DNA of 64,000 nt, taken from contig NZ_JAPYZZ010000001.1 in assembly GCF_027460065.1 (NCBI RefSeq), positions 62,001 through 126,000 of the forward strand, written 5' to 3'. The DNA is from Martinezella rhizogenes (GTDB lineage: Bacteria > Pseudomonadota > Alphaproteobacteria > Rhizobiales > Rhizobiaceae). Each line of letters opens with the position of its first letter. The first letter of the stretch is position 1. Made by a program: the position numbers and the translations under genes. Positions 9,145 through 18,874 of this stretch are shown one piece after another. Under the pieces are notes generated by a model. The model saw only the letters and a program-made list of their open reading frames with translations. It did no database searches and had not been told where the DNA came from.

Positions 9145-9606
9145 CTAGACAGGCCGAACCCCATAGGTCTCATAAGCGCTCTGCATTCTCTCGTTCTCGC
9201 TGCGTTCGGGAAACAGCTTGTAGCTCGGTGCCCATATGCGGGATACGCTTTCGATCTCAACCGCAATAATATTCCGTATCGGAAAATCCTTGCCCGCCAT
9301 ACGCAGGAGATCGGCACCAAACGCCTGAAAATCGGCGTCGCCGGGTGCCAATATTCTGGCATTGCCGGTAAGTTGGAACCCCTTCTGCCGAAATACATCA
9401 ACGAAGCTGACACAGACTTTTGGGCGGGCTATCGCGTTGCGGACGCTATGCGACGAAGCAATGTCAGCGATGACAATATGTTCTTCGCCGTGGCTGGTGA
9501 ATATCTCCTTCGGTGTCACACTGGGAGTGCCGTCATCATCGACAGTCGCCAGCCAGCAGAGTACCGAGTTTTCCATATCGGCTCTGATCGCGTCGTTGAT
9601 CTTCAT
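9145..9606 (-). CDS. Pyridoxamine 5'-phosphate oxidase-fold protein
   Basis: 153-aa flavin-binding split-barrel protein. The N-terminus (ENSVLCWLATVDDDGTPSVT) is the typical first beta hairpin of FMN/F420-binding PNPOx-like proteins, and the C-terminus ends in the common ETYGVRPV-type tail. It lacks the length of the biosynthetic enzyme PdxH, so a general flavin- or haem-binding reductase is more likely. ATG 9606 is preceded by a strong AGGGAGGA site; a longer frame to 9660 is not needed. It lies upstream of the Tdi-like gene on the same strand with a 181-base gap in which no gene was recognised. Confidence 0.8.
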   Translation of the reverse strand: MKINDAIRADMENSVLCWLATVDDDGTPSVTPKEIFTSHGEEHIVIADIASSHSVRNAIARPKVCVSFVDVFRQKGFQLTGNARILAPGDADFQAFGADLLRMAGKDFPIRNIIAVEIESVSRIWAPSYKLFPERSENERMQSAYETYGVRPV

Positions 9607-9823
9607 AATGTTCCTCCCTTTTAATCCAGCGCCGACGCGAGCCGATCTTTTGCAATTCAATCAATCGCTTCCGCCACCCGATACACCAACCTTCCGGCGA
9701 AGCTATCGCTGAACCTCAATATGTTGCAACCGTCATTGGCGGTGGAGAGATACTTGTCGGAAGTGGAAGAGAGCCATAAGGCGCTTGTTCAAAGGCGAAG
9801 GCGCCCTACAGGCAGAAAGAAAA

Positions 9824-9850
9824 AACCCCTCACAGCGGACTGGAGGGGTT
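9824..9850 (-). terminator. Terminator of the F0 ATP synthase operon
   Basis: On the minus strand the arms AACCCCTC and GAGGGGTT are followed by a run of six T, 37 bases after the atpF stop. A standard rho-independent terminator. Confidence 0.85.
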
Positions 9851-9886
9851 TCAGATTACAAGACCACGGAAGGTCTGATGTAAATC

Positions 9887-10372
9887 TCAGTTCAGCTTAG
9901 ACTTCACTTCGCCGATCGTGGCGGTGAAAAGCTTGGCCTTTGCGGCAGCCGTGGTCTTTTCGGCCAGCAGCTTCTCGGAAGCGGCGATGGCGATGTCGAC
10001 GGCGGCGGCGCGGACGGCGCCGATGGCGTCTTCTTCGGCCTGCTTGATCTTCTGTTCCGAAAGAGCCGTGCGGCGGGCGACGAATTCTTCCGTCTTCTGC
10101 TTGGCTTCTTCGGTGAGTGCTGCGGCTTCGCGTTCGGCGGCGGCAACGATGCCGGCGGCTTCCGCTTCAGCTTCCTTGCGCTTGCGCTGATATTCGGCCA
10201 GCAGGTGCTGGGCCTCTTCGCGCAGACGCTTGGCTTCAGCCAGCTCGTCCTGAATGTTCTGTGCGCGCTCGTCCAGAGACTTGGAGAGCATGCCCGGAAC
10301 CTTGAGATAGGCAATCAGGACAAAGAAAAGGACAAGACCGACGAGGGCGAAAAATGATGCATCAAATGCCAT
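9887..10372 (-). CDS. atpF: ATP synthase F0 subunit b
   Basis: 161-aa peripheral stalk subunit. Residues ~5-25 form a single membrane helix (FFALVGLVLFFVLIAYL); the rest is a long charged, Ala/Glu/Lys-rich coiled coil that dimerises with b' and links F0 to the F1 delta subunit. Start ATG 10372 directly follows the b' stop, with GGAGCC as ribosome site. Last gene of the F0 operon, before a clear terminator. The F1 genes are not in the window, as is usual for alphaproteobacteria. Confidence 0.95.
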   Translation of the reverse strand: MAFDASFFALVGLVLFFVLIAYLKVPGMLSKSLDERAQNIQDELAEAKRLREEAQHLLAEYQRKRKEAEAEAAGIVAAAEREAAALTEEAKQKTEEFVARRTALSEQKIKQAEEDAIGAVRAAAVDIAIAASEKLLAEKTTAAAKAKLFTATIGEVKSKLN

Positions 10373-10373
10373 G

Positions 10374-11015
10374 TCAGGCTCCCTTCACGGCAGAAGCGGC
10401 GGCGATGGCGGCCTTGACGTCGGTATCCTTGACCTTGGCGCCAACCAGCTGGTCGACGATCGCGGTCGCGGTTTCCTCGGCAATGGCGCCGACATCGGCG
10501 AATGCCTGATCCCTGATGCCGGCAATACGCTTTTCGGCGGCGGTGAGCTTCTCAGCAAGACCGGCTTCGATCGCGGCGCGGTCGGCATCGGCCTTCGCTT
10601 TGGCGGCGTCGCGTGCTGAGGCGCCGATCGAGCTTGCCTTGGCGCGGGCTGCCGCGAGTTCTTTTTCATAGGTTTCGACGGCTGCGTCAGCCTCGGCTTT
10701 CAGCCGTGCCGCTTCGTCGAGATCCTGTGCGATGCGTCCGTGACGGTTTTCGAGAATGCCGCCGACGCGCGGAACGATGACCTTCTGCATCAGCAGATAG
10801 AAAAGGCCGAACGTGATCGCCAGCCACAGGACCTGCGATGCATAAGTAGACTGGTCGAACGGCGGGAAAACGCCGGAAGCACCGTGTTCGGCGCCGTGCG
10901 CTACACCGGTTTCCGTGTGCGTGGCTTCCGGTTGCGGCTGACCGACAGCCGGAGTTTCCGTATGCGTTTCACCTACGGTCGGTGCTGACTGGGCATAAGC
11001 CTCGGTCACGAACAT
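10374..11015 (-). CDS. atpG: ATP synthase F0 subunit b'
   Basis: Second, diverged stalk subunit (213 aa) found in photosynthetic and alphaproteobacterial ATP synthases. An N-terminal region of ~50 residues rich in Thr, Glu, Pro and His precedes the membrane helix at ~62-80 ([15 protein letters not shown]), followed by a coiled coil with Ala/Lys/Glu heptads. ATG 11015 is preferred over the GTG at 11021 because GGAGG lies 5 bases upstream of it. atpF starts one base after the stop. Symbol usage varies (atpF2, atpG, atpX). Confidence 0.93.
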   Translation of the reverse strand: MFVTEAYAQSAPTVGETHTETPAVGQPQPEATHTETGVAHGAEHGASGVFPPFDQSTYASQVLWLAITFGLFYLLMQKVIVPRVGGILENRHGRIAQDLDEAARLKAEADAAVETYEKELAAARAKASSIGASARDAAKAKADADRAAIEAGLAEKLTAAEKRIAGIRDQAFADVGAIAEETATAIVDQLVGAKVKDTDVKAAIAAASAVKGA

Positions 11016-11094
11016 GCTCACCTCCAGGGGGACTGCAAATGCGAAGGATCACGGCACGCCATTCGCGGGCCGTGATCCAGACCTGATGCCGTTA

Positions 11095-11322
11095 TCAGAC
11101 AGCGAACAGGAGAAGGAGAGCTACGAGCAGCGAGAAGATGCCCAGAGCTTCCGTAACGGCGAAGCCGAATACCAGACGGCCGAACTGGCTGTCGGCAGCA
11201 GAGGGGTTGCGCAGTGCGCCGGAGAGGTAATCACCGAAGATACGGCCGAGTGCGAGGGACGTACCAGCCATGCCGAGGCATGCGAGACCTGCGCCGATGT
11301 ACTTTGCTGCTTCCGCTTCCAT
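11095..11322 (-). CDS. atpE: ATP synthase F0 subunit c
   Basis: 75-aa proteolipid of the rotor ring. Two membrane helices are joined by a polar loop with the conserved R-N-P segment (ALRNPSAADSQ). The proton-carrying carboxylate is the Glu in FAVTEALGIF of helix 2. Strong ribosome site AAGGAG upstream of ATG 11322. Lies between atpB and the b' gene in the operon. Confidence 0.96.
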   Translation of the reverse strand: MEAEAAKYIGAGLACLGMAGTSLALGRIFGDYLSGALRNPSAADSQFGRLVFGFAVTEALGIFSLLVALLLLFAV

Positions 11323-11395
11323 GTGAGACTCCTTGAGATATAGGTTGTTGCGGCTGTTTTTTGGCGCCCGTTGCCGGGGCCAGCGACTTTACTTC

Positions 11396-12145
11396 TCAGT
11401 GACCACCATGCACGGCGTCGTTCAGGTACATGCAAGTCAGTACCGCGAACACATAAGCCTGCAGGAAGGCAACGAGAAATTCGAGAGCGGTCATTGCGAC
11501 CGTCATGATGAGAGGCAGGACAGCGCCGCCGACGCCGAGTGCGCCGAGCGCACCCATGGAGGCGACGAAGCCTGCGAAAACCTTGAGCGTGATGTGGCCG
11601 GCCAGCATGTTCGCAAAAAGACGAACCGAAAGGCTGATCGGGCGCGACAGGAACGAGATCATTTCAATTGACGCGACAAGCGGCAAAAGCGCCTTGGGCA
11701 CGCCCGAGGGGGCGAAGATGCCGAAGAAGTGCAGGCCGTGCTTGTAAAAACCGTAAACAATGACCGTGCCGATGACGAGGCAGGCAAGCGCGAAAGTGAC
11801 GATGATCTGGCTGGTGACCGTGAAGAAATACGGGAACATGCCAAGAAGGTTTGCCGTCAGCACGAACATGAACAGCGAGAAGACGAATGGGAAGAAAACC
11901 ATGCCCTTCTTGCCGGCACCTTCGCGCAGCATGGAGGCGATGAATTCATAGGACATTTCTGCAACGGACTGCATGCGGGTCGGGATCAGACCGCGGTTCG
12001 ACGTTGCGAAATAAAGGAAACCGGAAGCGGCAGCCACGGTCGCGACCATGAAAAGCGACGCATTGGTGAAGGAAAAATCGACGCCGCCAATTTCGATCGG
12101 AATGATCGGCTGCACCAGGAACTGATGGGTCGGATCGTTTGACAC
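11396..12145 (-). CDS. atpB: ATP synthase F0 subunit a
   Basis: 249-aa membrane subunit forming the proton half-channels. Several hydrophobic helices; the essential arginine lies in the segment [15 protein letters not shown], a hallmark of subunit a. GTG start at 12145, supported by AGAGGG. It follows atpI by 64 bases and precedes atpE. Confidence 0.96.
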   Translation of the reverse strand: MSNDPTHQFLVQPIIPIEIGGVDFSFTNASLFMVATVAAASGFLYFATSNRGLIPTRMQSVAEMSYEFIASMLREGAGKKGMVFFPFVFSLFMFVLTANLLGMFPYFFTVTSQIIVTFALACLVIGTVIVYGFYKHGLHFFGIFAPSGVPKALLPLVASIEMISFLSRPISLSVRLFANMLAGHITLKVFAGFVASMGALGALGVGGAVLPLIMTVAMTALEFLVAFLQAYVFAVLTCMYLNDAVHGGH

Positions 12146-12209
12146 CGGCTGCCCTCTTTAACTTGTCGCCGCATGCCGCGGCACCACATCAACTGCCAGA
12201 AAAAACAGC

Positions 12210-12575
12210 TTAAACACCGCCTTTTCCACCCTCGTCTCGCTTGTCCGCCTTCTCAAGCAGCGGCGGCTTTGCCACCGCGCCCGTGGAGCGCAACACATTC
12301 AATACGCCTGCGCAGAAACCGAGAAGAAGAAGAACGATCATCCCCCACGGCGTCGTGCCGGCAAAATAGTCCAGAAGATAACCCAGCATAGCGCCGACCA
12401 CGATGGCCGAAATGAACTCCGATGAGAGCTTAACCGCCATCGCAAAGCCCTTCCGGCTTTCCGCAGCGTTGGTCTCCGCCCTCACTTCCGCCTCATCCTC
12501 CGCCTTCACCTTTGCCAGTTCTTCGGCAAGGCGCTTGCGACGCTCGTCCAGACTATCGTCACGGTTGCCAGTCAT
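12210..12575 (-). CDS. atpI: ATP synthase assembly/associated protein AtpI
   Basis: 121-aa small membrane protein at the head of the F0 operon. The N-terminal ~40 residues are charged and probably helical; two hydrophobic helices follow (about 52-70 and 78-95). This is the AtpI/AtpZ-type gene seen at the same place in other rhizobia, thought to help c-ring assembly or Mg2+ supply. Transcription is likely from the promoter at 12680-12708. Confidence 0.88.
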   Translation of the reverse strand: MTGNRDDSLDERRKRLAEELAKVKAEDEAEVRAETNAAESRKGFAMAVKLSSEFISAIVVGAMLGYLLDYFAGTTPWGMIVLLLLGFCAGVLNVLRSTGAVAKPPLLEKADKRDEGGKGGV

Positions 12576-12679
12576 CTTAGAATCCCACCCATTTTCTCCG
12601 TTCCAGCCATGCCAGAACCCTTTGGAGTTGTAAACGGTGACGGATTAAGCCTGTTCCAGCCCGCTCTGAAGTCGCGCGC

Positions 12680-12708
12680 AACATAGTTTTAGGGGCTTCG
12701 CTAGTCAA
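12680..12708 (-). promoter_or_regulatory. Probable promoter of atpIBEb'b
   Basis: On the minus strand, -35 TTGACT (12708-12703) and -10 TATGTT (12685-12680) are separated by 17 bases, about 100 bases upstream of the atpI start. It fits the alphaproteobacterial housekeeping pattern. Confidence 0.55.
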
Positions 12709-12845
12709 GGCACTGGCGCAGCTTGTTTCGACACAAATTTATCGTTTTATAACAACATCTTAATGCCAAATCACGGTTTGGCGGCGATGTTTCGCGAGGG
12801 AATCGGCATTTTTGACACGCAAAATGCGACAAATTGGCGGTGGTA

Positions 12846-14009
12846 TCAGCTCCAGCCGCCACCATAGGTGCGGTAAAATACGTGCAGGCCGATCCGGCCG
12901 ACCTTCTTCATGGATTTTCCCCAGGCGGGGCGAACATAGACGGCATGATAATGAGTCGCGGAGCCGACTTCCGTCAGCCAGATCTTGCCGGCTGTGGTGG
13001 CCATGGCCACTTCACGGGCCATCTTCCAATGGCGCTCGGAATTCACCCGGTCCTTTATATTGTCGCAGGCGAAGGAAAACTGGCAACGGTTACGCCAGTC
13101 CTTGTTCTGATAGACCACGCCACAGATGGTTTTCGGATAAGCGGGGTTGCGCACGCGGTTGAGGATGACCTGGGCAACGGCCGCCTGACCTTTGACCGAT
13201 TCTCCGCGCGCCTCGAAATAGATGCCGGAGGCGAGGCATTGCTGCTCGGCTGCGGAGAAGACTTCGGCCGGCAGCGGGGTGGCCGCCCATGCATGATCGT
13301 CCGCGCTGATCTGCGGCACGAAACGACCGGCCTCCGGCTTTTTGAGGATGGCGTCGAAAGGCGATTCACGGGCGAAATCGGGCGCAGCCGGCGCGTAAGC
13401 CGTGGCGAGAATATCCGGGGTACGGTTGGTGACGAGTTCCGCCAGCATCGGCGAGACGCTCTTGTCCGCCTTCTTTTCGTCGCGGCGGAAATAGAAGGAG
13501 GCGAGTTCGACGTCCTTGCCGCGCTTCGGCTTGACGAAGGCCGTGCGGTCCTTGCGCTTCAGCGGCTCGATATCCAGCATCGAGGTCCGCTGCAGCACGG
13601 AGCCGGCAGTGAAGGCCTTGGGTGGCTGCATGATTTCGGTTGCGACGATGCGGCCTTTCTTGGCGGCGCGGTTGACGCGTTCGCTATCCGGTGTCGTTGC
13701 CTCACCCTTCTTGTTGGTGACGAAAGCGACCTTGCTGCCATTGGGCAGGGTCATGCCGCCGCCATGCAGCGCCGCATCGCCTGCCGCATCGTTGAAGGTG
13801 AGCGCGGCATTGTGCACCGAACCGGCCGGAGAGGCGGTCAGCACCATGCGCCATTGCTCACCGCCATTGTCCAGCCCCGCCAGAAGCGAGGCCAGATCCG
13901 CACGGGCGGCAAGAGAAGGAAAGACAAGCCAGGCGGCAAGGCCGAAGACGACGGGCGAGGTCCATCTGGAGGTCCATGCCTCACGGGACGCGGAGGACCG
14001 ACGACGCAT
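12846..14009 (-). CDS. Cell wall hydrolase, SleB family
   Basis: 387-aa exported peptidoglycan hydrolase. A hydrophobic segment near residues 20-34 (VVFGLAAWLVFPSLAARA) acts as signal peptide or anchor. The C-terminal ~130 residues are a Hydrolase_2/SleB domain with the catalytic-region ASGIYFEARGES and the segments QVILNRVRNP and CQFSF. The middle ~200 residues are low in recognisable domains. The start is uncertain: ATG 14009 has no good ribosome site, and TTG codons at 14027 and 14051 in the same frame are alternatives. Probable role in cell wall remodelling. Confidence 0.85.
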   Translation of the reverse strand: MRRRSSASREAWTSRWTSPVVFGLAAWLVFPSLAARADLASLLAGLDNGGEQWRMVLTASPAGSVHNAALTFNDAAGDAALHGGGMTLPNGSKVAFVTNKKGEATTPDSERVNRAAKKGRIVATEIMQPPKAFTAGSVLQRTSMLDIEPLKRKDRTAFVKPKRGKDVELASFYFRRDEKKADKSVSPMLAELVTNRTPDILATAYAPAAPDFARESPFDAILKKPEAGRFVPQISADDHAWAATPLPAEVFSAAEQQCLASGIYFEARGESVKGQAAVAQVILNRVRNPAYPKTICGVVYQNKDWRNRCQFSFACDNIKDRVNSERHWKMAREVAMATTAGKIWLTEVGSATHYHAVYVRPAWGKSMKKVGRIGLHVFYRTYGGGWS

Positions 14010-14356
14010 TACACTTTTCGAACGCAAAACCAGCACTCCGAACACCGACAACCATATTTGCTACAGGTGTTCGAGAATCTCTTATTAACCTTGATGCTTG
14101 GTTAACGCCGCGCGCGGATGCGGCTTCACGTTAATGTGTGATGATATTCTAATGGGCGTGGCGGTGTATCGAGCTTGCATGTGCCAGCTATAATTGTCCG
14201 ACTGGGCATTTCCACATCCGTTATTCAGGCGTCGAGCCGACGCGCGTCTGCGCGGCGAGAAGACTCCCTTCAGCCCAAGGACTTGGGCTGGCTGGATACC
14301 AGCTCAAGGCCGGCATGACGGAGAAACAGGAGCCCCAGCGCCGCCGAAAGGCTCTG
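14010..14356. other. Intergenic stretch with mosaic palindromic repeat copy A
   Basis: 347 bases between the cell wall hydrolase start and the kup stop. The half next to the hydrolase is AT-richer and should carry its promoter. The other half is repeat copy A (14219-14323). No gene seen. Confidence 0.6.
14219..14323. repeat. Mosaic palindromic repeat, copy A
   Basis: About 105 bases sharing with copies B, C and D the core GCCGACGCGCGTCTGCGCGG, then CAGCCCAAGGACTTGGGCTG (itself a palindrome) and GCTGGATACC. The right outer arm CAGCTCAAGGCCGGCATGAC matches copies B and C; the left outer arm is degenerate, so the long outer stem is weakened here. Intergenic, behind kup. Confidence 0.75.
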
Positions 14357-16276
14357 TCAGACGACGACGTGAGAACCGAGTTCCACCACGCGGTTGGCCG
14401 GCAGGCGGAAATAGTCCGAGGGATCGGCGGCGGTTTCGGCAAGCGCGATGAACAGACGGTTCTGCCAGCCCGGCATGCCGGATTTCGGATCCGGCACCAG
14501 CTTGCGGCGGCCGAGATAGAAAGAAGTCGACATGATGTCGAACTTGTAGCCGGTGCGTCGCAGATAGCCCAGCGCCTGGGTAACGTTCTGGGTTTCCATG
14601 AAGCCGAAATGCAGCTCGACCACGGCAAAACGATCACTCAGCTTCGTCAGTGTATAACGATCTTCGGGGTGAACGCGCGGCTGGTCCTCGGTACGGATCG
14701 TCAGGATGACGTTCTTGTCGTGCAGCACATGGTTATGCTTGAGATTGTGCAGCAATGCCGCCGGTGCTGCCTCCGGATCGCCAGTCAGGAAGATCGCGGT
14801 GCCCGGCACGCGCACCGGCGCATGGGCGCTTTCCTTTTCCACCGAAGCGACGAAGGCCTTCAACGGCACATCGCCGCGGCGGGTCTTGGCGAAAAGGATT
14901 CTCGATCCGCGCTGCCAGGTGGTCATGATGACGGTGAAGGCAATTGCCAGCAGCACCGGCACGTAACCGCCGTCATGGATCTTGAGCAGATTTGCACCGA
15001 GGAAGATCAGCTCCAGCAGCAGCAGCGGCGCCAGCACAGCAATTGCCAGCCAGACCGACCACTGCCAGCGTTTGCGCACGAATTCGAAGAACATCAGGCT
15101 GGTGACGACCATCGCGCCGGTAACCGAAATACCGTAGGCGGTGGCCAGCGCATCCGAACTCTTGAAGGTGAGCACCAGTGCGACGACGCCGAACAAAAGG
15201 ATGGTGTTGACCGCCGGCAGGTAGATCTGCCCGGTATTGGTTTCTGAGGTGAAGAGGATTTCCATACGCGGCAGGTAACCAAGATGGATCGCCTGGCGCA
15301 CCAGCGAAAACGCGCCCGTTATCACTGCCTGGCTGGCGATGATGGTGGCGGCGGTGGCCAGAATGACGGCCGGCAGGATCGCCCATTGCGGGAACATCAG
15401 GTAGAACGGATTGGACATGGCCGCCGGGTCTTTCAGCACCAGCGCGCCCTGCCCGAGATAGTTCAGCGTCAAGGCCGGGAAAACCAGACAGAACCATGCC
15501 CACTGGATGGGACGGCGACCGAAATGGCCAAGATCGGCATAAAGCGCTTCAGCACCTGTTATCGTCAGGAAGACCGCACCGAGCACGACGACGCCGTAAA
15601 AGCCTTCATTGGCCAGAAACTCCACCGCATGCCAGGGATTGAAGGCGAAGAGAATGCCGAAATCGTCTGCGATATGGATGAGACCGGCAAGCCCCATGAC
15701 GAGGAACCAGACCGCTGTGATCGGTCCGAAGAACTTCGCAACCGTTCCCGTGCCATGCGACTGGATGGCGAAGAGGCCGATGAGGATGCAGACGGATATC
15801 GGAATGATGAAGTCGTCCATGGCAGGTGTGACGAGTTTCAGACCTTCCACCGCCGAAAGCACCGATAGCGCCGGCGTGATCATCGCATCACCCAGGAACA
15901 GGGCGGCGCCGATGAGACCGAGCACGATGAGAACGCCGCGATGCGTGCCCGCCGTCTTCATCAGCAGCGCCAGCAGCGACAGCGTACCACCCTCGCCGTC
16001 ATTGTCCGCACGCAGCAGGAGCGTGATATATTTGAAGGTCACGATGATCGTCAGCGACCAGATCATCAGGGATGTCAGGCCAACGACCTCCTCCCGCGTC
16101 ACGCCATCATAGGCGATCGGCTTCAGGGCTTCGCGGAAGGCATAAAGCGGGCTGGTGCCGATATCACCGTAAACGACGCCGATCGAACCAAGGATGGCAG
16201 CGTAAAGCCCCTTGTTCTTGTGCGAGTCATCGGCATCCGGTTTCTCGGCAACGTCCTTGTCGACGATTTGAGACAT
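14357..16276 (-). CDS. kup: Low-affinity potassium transport protein Kup
   Basis: 639-aa inner-membrane K+ uptake protein of the KUP/HAK/KT family. About 12 hydrophobic helices fill residues ~25-450, starting with the family signature [20 protein letters not shown] near residue 30; a hydrophilic C-terminal domain follows. corA lies 15 bases upstream on the same strand, so the two cation transporters may be cotranscribed. Rhizobia often have several kup paralogues. Confidence 0.95.
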   Translation of the reverse strand: MSQIVDKDVAEKPDADDSHKNKGLYAAILGSIGVVYGDIGTSPLYAFREALKPIAYDGVTREEVVGLTSLMIWSLTIIVTFKYITLLLRADNDGEGGTLSLLALLMKTAGTHRGVLIVLGLIGAALFLGDAMITPALSVLSAVEGLKLVTPAMDDFIIPISVCILIGLFAIQSHGTGTVAKFFGPITAVWFLVMGLAGLIHIADDFGILFAFNPWHAVEFLANEGFYGVVVLGAVFLTITGAEALYADLGHFGRRPIQWAWFCLVFPALTLNYLGQGALVLKDPAAMSNPFYLMFPQWAILPAVILATAATIIASQAVITGAFSLVRQAIHLGYLPRMEILFTSETNTGQIYLPAVNTILLFGVVALVLTFKSSDALATAYGISVTGAMVVTSLMFFEFVRKRWQWSVWLAIAVLAPLLLLELIFLGANLLKIHDGGYVPVLLAIAFTVIMTTWQRGSRILFAKTRRGDVPLKAFVASVEKESAHAPVRVPGTAIFLTGDPEAAPAALLHNLKHNHVLHDKNVILTIRTEDQPRVHPEDRYTLTKLSDRFAVVELHFGFMETQNVTQALGYLRRTGYKFDIMSTSFYLGRRKLVPDPKSGMPGWQNRLFIALAETAADPSDYFRLPANRVVELGSHVVV

Positions 16277-16291
16277 GATGATCCTGGCTCT

Positions 16292-17269
16292 TCAGAGCCA
16301 GCCCTTCCAACGAAAAAAGAGAAACGGGATGATTGCCGACATCAGCATGACGACCAGCGCAATTGGATAACCAAATGTCCAGTTCAACTCCGGCATGAGC
16401 TGAAAGTTCATTCCGTAAATCGAAGCCACGAGCGTGGGCGGTAGAAAGACCACCGAAGCGATCGAGAAAATCTTGATGATGCCGTTCTGCTCGATGTTGA
16501 TGATGCCGAGCGAGGCATCGAGCAGGAAGGTCAGGTTGCCGGAAACGAAGGAGGCATGTTCGTTCAGCGACTGGATATCGCGCCCGATAGACTTGCCCTG
16601 TTCCTTTGCCCCCTTGTCCTCGCGCGCCTGGTCGCTGGTGGACAGGAAGGTCTGCAGCCGCGCCAGCGATGCGAGGCTGACGCGGAGCTTCGAGATCAGC
16701 CGGTGATAGGCGGCGATGTTGGTCAGGCGATCTTCGAGATAACGGGGTGCCTTGCGCTTGCTGCGCGCCTGGCTGCCGAGAATGTCGGCGGCGAGATTGT
16801 CGATGCCGGTGACCGAATTTTCGAGAATTTCCGCGGTGCGGTCAACGATGGTTTCCAGCAGTTTCAACAGCAGCGCCGTGCCGCTGCGCATCTCGTGCGG
16901 CGCGCGGGTGATGGCGGCGATGAAAAGATGGAATGATTTCGGCTCGGCGTAACGGATCGTCACCAGACGCTTGCCAATCAGAATGAAGGCGACATCGGTG
17001 AGGCGCGGATCGTCCGAATCCGCCTTCCACACCAGAGAAGCGGTCATGAAGACATTGCCGTCTTCCATATAGAGGCGGCTGGAAGGCTCGATATCCTTGA
17101 GGTCTTCGCGCGTTGGCAGTTCCACGCCCAGCAGGTTTTCAACACGCTGCTCTTCGGCTCTGTCCGGATTGACGAGATCGATCCAGACGATGTCGTCGGG
17201 AATCGATCCGGAGCCGTCGTGTGCCGACAGGCTGATCGCCTCGCAATTGGCGCGATAGGCATTTATCAA
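16292..17269 (-). CDS. corA: CorA-type magnesium/cobalt transporter
   Basis: 325-aa Mg2+ channel. A soluble N-terminal funnel domain of ~260 residues is followed by two C-terminal helices; the selectivity motif GMN is in SIYGMNFQLMPEL, right after the first helix. The protein ends in a short basic tail. Start: TTG 17269 has GGAG 7 bases upstream and gives an N-terminus MINAYRANCEA; upstream GTG 17287 and TTG 17305 lack such a site. Translationally close to kup. Confidence 0.92.
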   Translation of the reverse strand: MINAYRANCEAISLSAHDGSGSIPDDIVWIDLVNPDRAEEQRVENLLGVELPTREDLKDIEPSSRLYMEDGNVFMTASLVWKADSDDPRLTDVAFILIGKRLVTIRYAEPKSFHLFIAAITRAPHEMRSGTALLLKLLETIVDRTAEILENSVTGIDNLAADILGSQARSKRKAPRYLEDRLTNIAAYHRLISKLRVSLASLARLQTFLSTSDQAREDKGAKEQGKSIGRDIQSLNEHASFVSGNLTFLLDASLGIINIEQNGIIKIFSIASVVFLPPTLVASIYGMNFQLMPELNWTFGYPIALVVMLMSAIIPFLFFRWKGWL

Positions 17270-17605
17270 TCCGTTTCTCCGCTCCACATCGCAGGCTCGC
17301 CGCAATGCTGCTTAACATATCCTGTTTGCGGTCGGCAAACCTTTGGACGACACTTCAGGGAACAACGAACCAGACGGGATATCACAATCGCGCCAGCCCG
17401 ATGGACCAAGAGCCAAACGGCGCAGGCGTATGCGCCCAAAGCGAGATGCAATCAAGCCATATTTTTTCGCGACAGCATTGCAGGCGAAGCATCTCTGGAG
17501 TTCAAATCCCGAAAACATGCTCGATACTGGCAATTAATCTTCTGTTTTAAAAGGATTATTCAAAGCGCACCGGCGCATGTCCATTTGCGCCGGCGGGAAA
17601 CCGCA
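17270..17605. other. Intergenic stretch between corA and mrp
   Basis: 336 bases. It should hold the corA promoter, but no convincing boxes were found. Near its right end lies the mrp terminator-like hairpin (17570-17593). A TPsiC-like string at about 17494 was considered as a tRNA remnant and rejected. No gene seen. Confidence 0.5.
17570..17593 (-). terminator. Hairpin after mrp
   Basis: Minus-strand arms CCGGCGCA and TGCGCCGG (8 bp, perfect) flank an 8-base loop just past the mrp stop. The T-run after it is weak, so termination may be partial. Confidence 0.5.
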
Positions 17606-18757
17606 CTATTCGAAAACGATCTTCGGTGCGGCTTTTCTCTCGTCCGCACCCATCCGCGCCCAGACCTTTTCCGCGATATCGCGGTAGATCGCGGCCTGCG
17701 GGCCATCCGGCTCGGCAACCACGACCGGGGTTCCGGCATCCGACATTTCGCGGATGGAGATGGTGAGCGGCACTTCACCGAGGAACGGCACGCCGATCCT
17801 CTCCGCTTCCGCCTTCGCCCCGCCATGGCCGAAAATATCGTAGCGCGCACCCGTATCCGGCGCGATGAAATAGCTCATATTCTCGATGACGCCGAGCAGC
17901 GGCACCTCCACCTTGCGGAACATGGTAATACCCTTGCGCGCATCGAGCAGTGCCAGATCCTGCGGCGTGGAGACGATGACCGCGCCGGCAAGCGGCACCT
18001 GCTGGGCGATTGTGAGCTGCGCGTCGCCCGTGCCGGGCGGCATGTCGAGCACCAGCACGTCGAGTTCACCCCAGGCCACTTCGCGCAGCATCTGCATCAG
18101 AGCGGATTGCACCATCGGCCCGCGCCAGATCATCGCGGCTTCCTCATCCACCAGAAAGCCCATCGACATCACCTTCAGCCCGTAATTCTCCATGGGTAGG
18201 ATGATGCGGTCTTCCTGCTGCTTCGGACGACCGGAGATTTTTAAGAGTCGCGGCAGCGAGGGGCCGTAAATATCCGCATCGAGCATGCCGACCTTGAGGC
18301 CGAGCGCCTGCAAACCAAGCGCAAGATTGACTGCGGTCGTCGATTTGCCGACGCCACCCTTGCCCGAGGCTACGGCGATGATGGCGCGGACACCCGGTAC
18401 GCCCACTTTAGACGAGCCCGGCTGCGGTGTCGGCCGACCGGGCGCGGCGGCGGGCCGGCCGGTTGCAGCGGCGGGACGCGCGGGTGCCGGCTGCTGCTGG
18501 CCGGGCTTGCGATCGGCCGTCAGTGCGACGACCGCGCCGGCAATGCCGTCCACACTTTTGGCCGCCCGTTCGGCCGCAAGCCGTAGTGGTTCCATTTCGG
18601 AGGCCTTGTCGGCCGGAACGGTGATGGAGAAATAGGCCTTCGCGTCGGCGATGAAGATTTCCGAGACCATGCCGAGTGCGACGATGTTCTTGCCGCTGCC
18701 GGGATAGATCACCGTTTCCAGCGCCTTTTCGACCTGGTTCCTGCTGACCTCTGCCAT
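17606..18757 (-). CDS. mrp: Mrp/ApbC-family iron-sulfur carrier ATPase
   Basis: 383-aa P-loop protein of the Mrp/NBP35 family, involved in Fe-S cluster delivery. An N-terminal DUF59/MIP18-like domain (1-80) is joined by a Pro/Ala-rich linker (84-115) to an ATPase domain with the deviant Walker A SGKGGVGKST (131-140). The place where the family usually has the cluster-bridging CxxC reads MSYFIAPDTGARYDIFG, so both cysteines are absent (see findings). ATG 18757 follows GGAGGA. It lies downstream of the NrtA-like gene but with a 117-base gap. Confidence 0.92.
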   Translation of the reverse strand: MAEVSRNQVEKALETVIYPGSGKNIVALGMVSEIFIADAKAYFSITVPADKASEMEPLRLAAERAAKSVDGIAGAVVALTADRKPGQQQPAPARPAAATGRPAAAPGRPTPQPGSSKVGVPGVRAIIAVASGKGGVGKSTTAVNLALGLQALGLKVGMLDADIYGPSLPRLLKISGRPKQQEDRIILPMENYGLKVMSMGFLVDEEAAMIWRGPMVQSALMQMLREVAWGELDVLVLDMPPGTGDAQLTIAQQVPLAGAVIVSTPQDLALLDARKGITMFRKVEVPLLGVIENMSYFIAPDTGARYDIFGHGGAKAEAERIGVPFLGEVPLTISIREMSDAGTPVVVAEPDGPQAAIYRDIAEKVWARMGADERKAAPKIVFE

Positions 18758-18874
18758 GTTCTTCCTCCGCTACATCATCCCAGGGTATTGCGTGCCATCC
18801 ATAGACAAGCCGGAGCGCTTCGCCAATGCCAAAGCGCAGGCGGCAGGCACTCGCGACGATTTAACGCTGCGGTT

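Noticed and set aside
8965..9624. 219-codon plus-strand frame over the PNPOx gene
   Set aside because: The minus frame has a strong ribosome site and PNPOx-like sequence; the plus frame has neither.
12834..14105. Open frame of 423 codons opposite the cell wall hydrolase
   Set aside because: The minus-strand frame carries the SleB domain; the plus frame is a shadow.
17440..17530. tRNA-like TPsiC string (GTTCAAATCCC) near 17494
   Set aside because: No matching acceptor, D or anticodon stems upstream and the TPsiC stem does not pair.
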